Positions 57,307-64,000 of a stretch of 64,000 nt of DNA are shown here, in pieces; position 1 is the first letter of the stretch; each line of letters begins with the position of its first letter. The notes beneath the pieces were generated by a model that saw nothing but the letters and a program-made list of their open reading frames with translations, made no database searches and was not told the origin of the DNA. The translations under genes and the position numbers were made by a program. This stretch comes from Kappaphycus alvarezii. Lineage: Eukaryota; Rhodophyta; Florideophyceae; Gigartinales; Solieriaceae. The DNA is taken from the NCBI GenBank assembly GCA_002205965.3, contig NADL03000132.1, positions 166,874 through 230,873 on the forward strand, read 5' to 3'.

Positions 57307-58470
57307 TCAATAAGAACCAAGTCCTCTGAAGCCCCGAATAATATCGCTGTGTAAACTTTTGAAAGCAGTAGTGGACGTCATATAGTGCTCCCTAACTTGC
57401 AGGCTTTCCAAGTACAACTCAATACCATCAGCCTGCATTTCTGCATTGTGATCCAAACGTTCATTTCTTGAGACTTTGGCCTTCTCCCTTTCCATATTGC
57501 AAATCTCAGGGACTATACCTATCAGCTCTTTCTCTTCATTTTCATCCCCTACAAACTCTTCTCGTTGATTCATACTGAAGAGCATATTGTGCAGAAGTGC
57601 GCAAGCATAGCTTATATCTAAAATATAGTTCTTGTACCACACGTAGTTATCTTTTCTAAGTATATAGAAGCGAGCTTGCAGAACTACAAAGGATCTGTCT
57701 ATATCTTCCGTAGGAATTCACACCGTTTCGTATAGTGAATTTCGTCCTCATTGCGCGGATTATGAATCGGCTTTGCGAAAAGAGGCCAGTCAGGGTATAT
57801 TACTTCTGCCAAAAAATATGAAACCTACCTCGACAAAGTAGAACCACGGACTGAGAAGTAGGATGAAAGTCGAAATCTATACGTCACGTTAAGAATTTCC
57901 ATCTGATAATGTCAACTGTGAAATTGACAGCAACTTCTTTGTCATTGTTTGTTCCGCATCTACCTGGGAACCAGTACCATACATACAGATCATGATCCCA
58001 CCACGCTTCCACCTGGACAGTAGCGAGTTTGTAGCGAGTCTGTCCACTTTATAATTGTGAAATTGGCCTTTCAGCGCAAGTAGGCAGTTCTTCCATACCA
58101 GTTTGCAGCAATCTATTGCCCCCAAGCATCCAGCAATCCCGTTTCTATTATATTTAAACTTAATCTCATCTAAATCTGCTGTACAAGGTCGTCTGTTTAG
58201 AAACTCGTTGCTATATAAATCGATTAAACATCGGCAAATTTGCTTGAAATTGATCCTCAAAGTCTCAGCATCCATTCTAGCGCCATCATCAAGATCTTCG
58301 AAAGCCTTTCCGGTAGCTACCACGCGTAAGCAAGCCATGATATTGATTTGGGCAGGTATCCCTTCCTTGCTATCTGCGTCACAAAGTTTTAAAAGATGGA
58401 ATGGTAGTGTGTTATTGGATCGCTGTGAATTCTTTTGAACATTGTACGTGGTATTCGAAAGCGTCGCCAA
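57307..58470 (-). CDS. Harbinger transposase (DDE_Tnp_4 type), frameshifted
   Basis: The N-terminal part reads FHLLKLCDADSKEGIPAQIN, CLRVVATGKAFEDLDD, RINFKQICRCLIDLYSNEFL. The catalytic domain begins GIAGCLGAIDCCKLVWKNC (first Asp) then LALKGQFHNYK. In the next frame come VQVEAWWDHDLYVWYWFPG and GTNNDKEVAV. YFLAEVIYPDWPLFAKPIHN follows, where the usual ADGIYP Asp reads Glu. Then EDIDRSFVVLQARFYILRK has Asp where Glu is usual. The last helix is YILDISYACALLHNMLF. Two breaks (58044 and 57715) are each curable by one base in a dinucleotide run. The stop at 57307 follows an acidic tail. Confidence 0.75.
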
Positions 58471-58997
58471 AAGGTCCGAAGGCTGTATACCGGATTATCA
58501 CCGAGATAGTCTTTCAACCAAGAGCTTGCACCTCTATTAATGTTTTTGGTTCCCATTTGGCGTCCAAGATCTGTGTTTGTTTACCGCGTTGTTAATTGAA
58601 TTTGCAGCTGGTGTGCCGGCAAAAGATGCTTGTCGCAGCCGCACAATTTGCGCAAGCGCAACAAATATTCTAGTTCTCCGCTTCTGGAGATACCCAGACA
58701 TTTTGAACCTGATTCGTTGTCTTCGTCAAAGCAATGCAGAACAATATGAGAGTAAGTACGAGGCTTGATTCACACAGCTCGTACTTTGAGATCCTAAATA
58801 TATTTAGAATACACCAGAAAATGCTGGGCTTGCCATTGCAAAAAAAATTTTTTGTAATCTATTTTAATTTATTCTGGTCTAAATTTTAGCCAACTGTTGG
58901 GCTTGTTTCTAGGGATTGAGTAGAGTACGCAGATTACTCTGAAAACTTAGCCCTTAAGGCGGCTTTTAGTCAGGAGCCAAAATAAATGTTCACCATA

Positions 58998-59286
58998 GGA
59001 CAAGGGAAGGATAGGTTACGCTTTGCCTAAGATAGGACATGGAAAAATAAAGGAAGTTTCAAGCATTAAATGGTGCCGCATCCAATGTATCGAATCCAAA
59101 GTACGGATGCGGTACCCATGTAATGTAAAATAAACCTAAATCCTCATTACATGGTACCGCATACAAGGTACCACATCCAAGGTACGGATGCGGTACCCAT
59201 GTAATGCTTGAGAGTTCAGTATAGAGAGCTCCTTTACTTTTACGTGTCCTATCTTAGGCAAAGCGAAACCTATCCTTCCCTTGTCC
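58998..59286. repeat. Head-to-head LTR palindrome with PBS-like hairpins
   Basis: The arm 58998-59083 is the reverse complement of 59185-59286 (GGATGCGG...TAATGCTTG...CTATCTTAGGCAAAGCG...TTGTCC). Both arms are parts of the LTR at 59200-59362. Between them are two units built from GGTACCGCATCCAA-like 14-mers and their inverse (59071-59117 and 59151-59197), separated by a 30 bp spacer bounded by CATGTAATG / CATTACATG. The whole 290 bp is a near-perfect nested palindrome. Confidence 0.75.
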
Positions 59287-59362
59287 TACGTTCTCTCGAC
59301 ACAGTACAGTACATATACTGTACTATGTCGGGTGGTGAGTACAAAACGCATAACCCTAACCA
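59200..59362 (-). repeat. 3' LTR of the short-LTR gypsy element
   Basis: 163 bp, TGTAATGC...AACCA. Its interior has the palindromic stretch AGTACAGTACATATACTGTA (59304-59323), matched by GCATAGTATATATGCTGTA in the other LTR. A hairpin GGGGAGATAC-agtaca-GTATCTCCCC (59366-59391) lies just inside, at the place where a polypurine tract is expected. Confidence 0.65.
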
Positions 59363-59391
59363 GATGGGGAGATACAGTACAGTATCTCCCC

Positions 59392-60420
59392 ACATTAAGG
59401 GGTGAGCTCGCACACAGCCCATATGCCCCGCACTCATAGTACGCCACGGGCGCACAGATAGCCAGTACAACCCCACCCTAACCCCCCACTCTACCTCCTA
59501 CCACCGTCATCCCGTCCCCAACCAAGGCCAGCCTATCAACCACCAACTACTGCGGCACGCCCTCAACTATCCCCGCCTGCTTCTGAGAAGCGCCAATGTG
59601 CTGTTAATCAGCTGGTGTACTCGTGGCGGGCCCCCTTTGCGTGTTGTTGCAACCAACTCCCCGCACACCTTCTCTACCTCATCAATCTCCCACCTCCTCC
59701 GTCATAAAAATCTACTCCTCGTCGCCTCTGGCTGAACCATACTAACCCTCCCTAAATATCCTCAAGCCTCCCGTGACATCTTCCGTCGCCCACATAACGC
59801 TAATGACTTCCACGACCCGACTCCTTCCACGCCAGCTCTGGACCAACTTCTCGCTCTCAACTTGGACGCCCATACCGAATCACTCGACGTATTCTCCAGA
59901 CTGGCAAATTCCCCTGCTTCCTTACCGAAAAAGTTCCCTGGGTCCACAGAAGACGCCTCATCCTTCGTTGGCTTCCTCAGCGGGTTTCTCCAACAATATC
60001 TCCGACCCATGTTTTCTTTTCCGTCCTGGAACTCGTTTTGATGATCTCTATTACATTCCATCAACTTACCTACTCAGCAGTACATCCTTCCAAGTCCACT
60101 TTCCTCCAAGACGTACTCTCCTTGTCACATAAAGGGAAAAACCAGGACCAATAAGAGGGGAGTGGGGAGGGAAAAGAACGAGAGTCAATGGAGTTCCATT
60201 GGCGCCAGCTGACTCGCCCACTTTCCGGTCCAGGCCCGAGCAGCCCACCTTCCATTTCCTCTCGTCCTATTTGCCTGCGTCCAGTTCCCTAATCCTCCTT
60301 TAACGCCTCTCCGGATCATTTTGTTCTCTTCGCTCCCCTATCCATCTTTCCTAGGCATCTGATTGCTGCGTCACCTCTTCCTACTTGTCAAAGGACTTCG
60401 CAACCGCCGATATCTCCTCC
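59392..60420 (-). other. gypsy 3' region between integrase and LTR
   Basis: This is about 1 kb of moderately GC-rich sequence. Frames on both strands (59762-60064 -, 59773-60132 +) have no motif. It may hold an extra non-conserved frame or an untranslated region of the element. Confidence 0.35.
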
Positions 60421-61380
60421 TTAATTGAGTTTCCTTGATGACCTATTATACCCAACCAGTCGGCGCGCGTGAATGGCATTTCTGGTCACTCGACCAGATG
60501 AGGAAACCAACCTGTAGAGCGGATGATCAGCCTTGATTACCCGGCGCGATCCGTAATAGAACGACTCAAACGCCGGCCACTTCCGAGTCTTACCGAATGC
60601 TGTCCCATGCACCATCAGCACTTCGTCCCCAACCTCGAATCGTTTAACCTCCCCCTTAGCCTTTCGCGGAGCGCGCGACCTTTCCACTACAGCAGCCCTC
60701 ACGCTGGCTTCCCCCAACATCTCAACGAGGACGTGACTTGGGTTGGGCTCGTCCAGAATGGCTACAGCGTCGCTTGCTATCATCCTCGGCTCGATCCCAT
60801 ACATTAATCGAAAGGCGAGTTGACATCCCCAGTTACGTCGGCGATAGCCGTACACGACTTTCGGTATAGCCTCATCCCAATCGCCTCTATCCTGTATGAC
60901 TGACTTTTTGATTGCGTGCTTAATAGTACCCACAATCATCTGGGCCCTTCCATTTGCCATCAGGGCATACGGGAGGACTGCTTTCCAATCGATCCCGTGT
61001 TTTCTCATAAACTCCTGGACAGATGCCGCCAGAAAATCCGTGGCGTTGTCCGAAACTATCCTCCTCGGAGGCTCGAACGGCTCGATAATTTCCTTCTCAA
61101 CGGACCTGATGAAAACAACTGAGGTGGAGCTTTCCGTTGCCCAAGCTATCGGACAGCTTGTCATGTGCTCCAACCCAATTAGAGCAAACCTCTTTCCCTT
61201 CCCAGATGTCTTGAAAGGACCTGCAAAGTCCATCGAGAACGTTTCAAACAACCCGGTAACGGGTGCTCTAAGACTTTTATGATAGTTTGGAAGACTTCGA
61301 GCGTGTTCACAGCCCGCGCAATCCTTGACGTGTTCCGTCACTTCCCGATACACCCCAGGCCACCAAAACGTATCCTTCAC
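60421..61380 (-). CDS. gypsy integrase (uninterrupted, 319 codons), catalytic Glu replaced
   Basis: This is the longest open frame of the window. It begins inside the zinc region: FWWPGVYREVTEHVKDCAGC supplies the two Cys, while the His pair (FHDDIGH) lies upstream in another frame at about 61425. The core has FSMDFAGPF (first Asp), RIVSDNATDF (second Asp), and PYALMANGRAQMIVGTIKHA, where related integrases have GRAER. The third acidic residue is thus Gln (CAG for GAG). The C-terminus contains FEVGDEVLMVHGTAF and IHARRLVGYN. The ATG at 61380 is a frame start, not the true polyprotein start. With the Gln substitution strand transfer is expected to fail. Confidence 0.8.
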   Translation of the reverse strand: MKDTFWWPGVYREVTEHVKDCAGCEHARSLPNYHKSLRAPVTGLFETFSMDFAGPFKTSGKGKRFALIGLEHMTSCPIAWATESSTSVVFIRSVEKEIIEPFEPPRRIVSDNATDFLAASVQEFMRKHGIDWKAVLPYALMANGRAQMIVGTIKHAIKKSVIQDRGDWDEAIPKVVYGYRRRNWGCQLAFRLMYGIEPRMIASDAVAILDEPNPSHVLVEMLGEASVRAAVVERSRAPRKAKGEVKRFEVGDEVLMVHGTAFGKTRKWPAFESFYYGSRRVIKADHPLYRLVSSSGRVTRNAIHARRLVGYNRSSRKLN

Positions 61381-62158
61381 GAACTTTCTTGTAAACCAGC
61401 ATTCTAATGACCTATATCATCGTGGAACGTTCTCAATATTTCGGCACGCTGCCCGATCGGCGGAACAACGCGCACTCCATCCTTCTTCCGTCGGAACAGG
61501 GTGTCGTTCCAAATCATGAATCTCTTCGCTTTCCTGCGGATGGCAGTCTTCTTCTTTCGGTCCGTTTCCCGAACCCTTTATCCAGTCAGAAACCTCTTTA
61601 TGTCCATGAGGTACGGCTCTAATCCAGATAACTTAGGGTAGTCCCACTGGATCATCATTACGAGTCCCTTTGTGCCTTTTACTTCCCTTGAGGACTCAGA
61701 TGCCAATAGGAGTCTACGAGAGAGACAATCAGGTGCCTCATTGGCCTTTCCATACATGAGGCCCTCTAAATCGGGTTCATACGGTTACTTGTTCAAGATC
61801 GCCAGCACCAATTCATGCTCGATGTACGACCCACCATCGCTGCCGCCTGACTCTGAAGAGGACAAAGCAGGAAAATGCTCTCCCTCAGACTCTCCAGGGG
61901 ATGTCAAATCCTCACTATCAGTCCGTATCCCGCCAATCACCGGGGCTCACCGAGTAGCGACAAAAGCGCCTTCCTCCCCCAACCGCCACAGTGACCAGCT
62001 GCAGCCGTAATTCAAATTTTCCTGCATAGATTCTAGAGAACGACTGCCAATAATGGTGTAAATGGCGCGTATTGTACCACCAAGGAGCCCAGCGGCATTA
62101 CCAGGGTTCCAAAAGAGACTGGAACATTCTGTACATACCCAATCACTTCGGCCACCGT
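61381..62158 (-). pseudogene. gypsy pol remnant with RT deleted
   Basis: After the protease (62159) the frame continues past a TGA as TVAEVIGYVQNVPVSFG, the protease-RT linker. It then jumps to an acidic stretch (GESEGEHFPALSSSESGGSD, about 61890-61830) and LMYGKANEAPDCLS, the end of RNase H with its GK-x-N-x-xxD-x-LS motif (about 61765-61725). All RT motifs are absent. The integrase zinc His pair is near 61425, followed by a TAG where Trp is expected. Confidence 0.55.
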
Positions 62159-62434
62159 TCAGTCGGCGACGGTGATATGATGATCTTTAGCCATCGGAGC
62201 GAGTGCCAGACTTTCGCAAAAGTCCCAGGACATCAGGTTTAGAACTGCACCCGTGTCCAACAGGGCGTGCGTCTCCGTCCCATAAGCCTTCACGGACACG
62301 ACCTTCAACCGACGAGAGACTTCGGGGTGACCTGTCATGGACGCCTGCGTCACCGTGACAGTCTTCGAAACCAGACGCTTCAGCTGCTTCCTTGCTCCCT
62401 CTGCGTCTCCGCGGAGAAGCTGCCTTAATTTCAT
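62159..62434 (-). CDS. gypsy aspartic protease
   Basis: TETHALLDTGAVLNLMSWDF gives the DTGA active-site motif at about 62262, preceded by the strand KVVSVKAYG. It is in the same frame as the gag above, from which two stops (TAA at 62525-62527, TAG near 62451) separate it. It ends at a TGA after HHITVAD where Gly would continue the family motif. It would mature Gag and Gag-Pol. Confidence 0.65.
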   Translation of the reverse strand: MKLRQLLRGDAEGARKQLKRLVSKTVTVTQASMTGHPEVSRRLKVVSVKAYGTETHALLDTGAVLNLMSWDFCESLALAPMAKDHHITVAD

Positions 62435-62524
62435 TTCGGAAGAGGCCTAAGCTAGTTCCGCGACCACATTACTCTTCCCTACTTGGTCCTGGGGACTCCT
62501 GATGCCATCTTTGTCTTCTCCTCC

Positions 62525-63599
62525 TTATTTTTCTTCTCCCTTTTCCATAAAATTGTCACTAAATTGCTTCGGAAGGGCTTGACCGTCGGCGTTTTTCTTT
62601 TCTAAGGTCACCATATCGCCCTTGCGAGCCTTCTGGACGAAAAAAACGGGCTCGTCGTCATTATTTTCCCTCAGTCTAAGTTTTTCTTTCGATTCCGAAC
62701 TTGGTCTGGCAATTCCTACACGACCACCTCCATCTTGCTGTCCCTCTGACCAGTAAGTTGCCTCGGAGTGACCCCTCTTCCAACAGAAAGAGCACCGAGT
62801 GTGCTTGTGGGGTTTCTGCGGGCACTGCGTGGCACGGTGGCCCCTTTGTCCACAGAAACTGCAACTAAAGTCTTTATCGACTATAGCGGGAGGTCCTCCC
62901 TTCTCAAACTGCTTCTTGACGAAGAGAGATAACTCCGCAAACTGCCTCGCGAGCTGGTCAACCCTATCCTCCAGATGGTGCAGCTCGACACCTTGCATGT
63001 CAGGCCTCTGTAGAATCCTCCTCGGAGTGACCAGAGGTGCTCGAGCCCGTTCTTTGTCGGCGAAGAATGCCTTCTTTTCTAATGAAAATCTTCAATTGCC
63101 TTCTTAAGTTCCTTGTAGTTTGAAAGCGCTCGATACATGACAAACTGAGCCAACTCCAGGTTTCCTACCACCGCCTTCCGAAGTAAACCGAAAGAAGCCG
63201 TCTCGTTGAAGCCTGCCCTCATGTAGGGGGCATCCATTCGCGCAAGAGACCCTCTTATGTCTCTAGCGTCCAGTCCTGCGGCAACGGCTTCGTCAACCTC
63301 AATCCCCTGCTTCGCCTTCTTCGCGAACTCGGCTAGGAGCTCCTTCTCGACGATTTCATACTTCTCTGCGTCTTCGGAGAGGGACCCATCCTGCGCAGAA
63401 GAATCATAGTAGAAATCGAAAGCTGCCCCCTCCATATGACACATAATCTGGAGGGACTTCTCGCTGTCCTTCTTTCCACGCATAACGACTTTCTCGAACG
63501 CGAAAAGGAACGTGCAGTGTCGGAAAAGGGGGACCCATCAAAGGAGAGTTTAAGGGCGTTGGATTCTGTCGCGTCGTAGAACCTTGGATGCGGTACCAT
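62525..63599 (-). CDS. gypsy gag with CCHC zinc knuckles (two frameshifts)
   Basis: The ATG at 63599-63597 overlaps the LTR end and reads MVPHPRFYDATESNALKLSF. The capsid-like part follows (GKKDSEKSLQIMCHMEGAAF, 63477 on; YMRAGFNETASFG). A heptad-like segment (HHLEDRVDQLARQFAELSLF, about 62983) precedes two zinc knuckles. CSFCGQRGHRATQC is canonical CX2CX4HX4C; CSFCWKRGHSEATY has Tyr for the last Cys. Two frame breaks (63503-63506 and 63085-63088, both A4 on the + strand) are each curable by one base. The frame ends at TAA near 62525. Function: particle assembly and RNA binding. Confidence 0.7.
63582..63598 (-). promoter_or_regulatory. Candidate primer binding site overlapping gag start
   Basis: On the sense (-) strand TGGTACCGCATCCAAGG follows the LTR end ...CATTACA directly, as a PBS should, and starts with TGG, complementary to tRNA CCA. 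The same bases encode the first codons of gag. Which tRNA would match is unknown. Confidence 0.45.
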
Positions 63600-63744
63600 G
63601 TAATGCTTGATAGTTCTCTATTTTTCTTTGTCCTATCTTACGAAAATCGTAACCTATCCTTCCCTTTTTCCACGTACCCTCGACACAGCATAGTATATAT
63701 GCTGTACTGTGCCGGGTGGTGAGTACACAGTTCCTAACCCTACA
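63599..63744 (-). repeat. 5' LTR of the short-LTR gypsy element
   Basis: 146 bp, TGTAATGC...CCCTACA on the + strand. It carries the same ordered blocks as 59200-59362 with substitutions and small indels. No TATA box is obvious; GTATATATGC near 63692 is the nearest candidate. Confidence 0.65.
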
Positions 63745-64000
63745 GACCATATATCTATGACTCTCAATTTCATTCCCAGCCTGCTCGGAACTATCGATTC
63801 TAATGCCATCCACATGCCAGAATTTCAACAAATTTACAGTCAAGAGGAACTAACTGCAGAGGAATCTCAGAAATTCCAATACAAAAGGACTGAAGAGGTC
63901 AATTTTCTCATGAATAAAGCTGTCATTCCAATTAAGAAAAAATAAGTCCCAAAGAAATGTGAAACGCAGCCTTTCAAATGGTTTTTGTTAATCAAACGTC
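63745..64000 (+). other. Flank with a short open frame, unidentified
   Basis: An open segment from ATG 63757 to the stop at 63943 reads LLGTIDSNAIHMPEFQQIYS then RTEEVNFLMNKAVIPIKKK. It lies just outside the gypsy LTR and could be the edge of a gene or another element. No domain recognised; the window ends here. Confidence 0.3.

Larger units (their letters stand above)
55480..58890. mobile_element. PIF/Harbinger DNA transposon (two-gene)
   Basis: A Myb/SANT-like DNA-binding protein gene (+ strand, to 56954) and a Harbinger transposase gene (- strand, 58470-57307) lie convergently, the pair that defines PIF/Harbinger. Boundaries are uncertain: 55472 (GGCCGGAAAATAGACTGG) and the reverse complement of 58895 (GGCTAAAATTTAGACCAG) are weakly similar and could be terminal repeats. 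I could not confirm a 3 bp target duplication. Confidence 0.6.
59200..63744 (-). mobile_element. Ty3/gypsy retrotransposon with short LTRs, RT deleted
   Basis: Direct repeats 59200-59362 and 63599-63744 share TGTAATGCTTG, GTCCTATCTTA, AACCTATCCTTCCC, CTCGACACAG, CGGGTGGTGAGTACA and AACCCTA in order. Between them on the - strand are gag with zinc knuckles, protease, the end of RNase H and integrase. The RT and most of RNase H are missing (between about 62030 and 61770). The LTRs differ at many positions, so the insertion is not recent. The lineage resembles the 8-12 kb relic. Confidence 0.75.

Noticed and set aside
1-64000. CRISPR arrays, bacterial operons, riboswitches or phage genes
   Set aside because: No regularly spaced direct repeats, no cas genes, no ribosome-binding-site-led gene clusters. 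The sequence is eukaryotic and repeat-rich.

Overview
The window looks like a repeat-rich, gene-poor piece of a eukaryotic nuclear genome. There is no operon structure, no Shine-Dalgarno spacing and no dense coding. Nearly everything recognisable is a transposable-element relic. The only non-transposon gene I recognise is a vanadium-dependent haloperoxidase (19892-21555) that reads through without introns. A single-exon secreted haloperoxidase, with gypsy, copia, Harbinger, piggyBac and LINE relics and AT-rich deserts, fits a red alga best. This is inference: a fungus or another alga is not excluded, and the copia relic at 4.4-6.3 kb has a fungal-like protease motif.

Layout. 1-4.0 kb: AT-rich DNA with one GT-rich, GTAC-dense block. 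4.4-6.3 kb: decayed Ty1/copia gag-protease. 8.1-12.4 kb: heavily decayed Ty3/gypsy element. 12.9-16.2 kb: two long terminal repeats (LTRs) of one ~1.34 kb family in opposite orientations. 16.9-18.5 kb: copies of a short repeat (R2). 19.9-21.6 kb: haloperoxidase. 22.4-24.8 kb: an unclassified repeat (R3) and a diverged LTR. 25.7-26.1 kb: a deletion derivative of a piggyBac-like element. 28.8-30.6 kb: 3' part of a LINE, then a second R3. 31.1-33.8 kb: two more LTRs around a GC-rich block. 34.8-38.6 kb: AT-rich. 38.6-43.1 kb: a gypsy element with its 5' LTR still attached. 43.4-46.1 kb: RT part of a LINE of the same type. 46.2-52.6 kb: AT-rich desert. 52.6-55.5 kb: a piggyBac-superfamily element with both ends. 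55.5-58.9 kb: a PIF/Harbinger gene pair (Myb-like protein plus transposase, convergent). 59.0-63.7 kb: a second gypsy lineage with short LTRs, preceded by an LTR-LTR palindrome.

Three themes stand out. First, the 1.34 kb LTR family carries a conserved acidic open reading frame upstream of its own TATA box, that is, in U3. Second, the full piggyBac-like element and its short derivative are both bordered by CTAG instead of the usual TTAA. Third, most reading-frame breaks in the haloperoxidase, piggyBac, Harbinger and gypsy gag genes can each be explained by one missing base in a homopolymer run. Several of these apparent pseudogenes may therefore be intact in the organism and broken only in this assembly.
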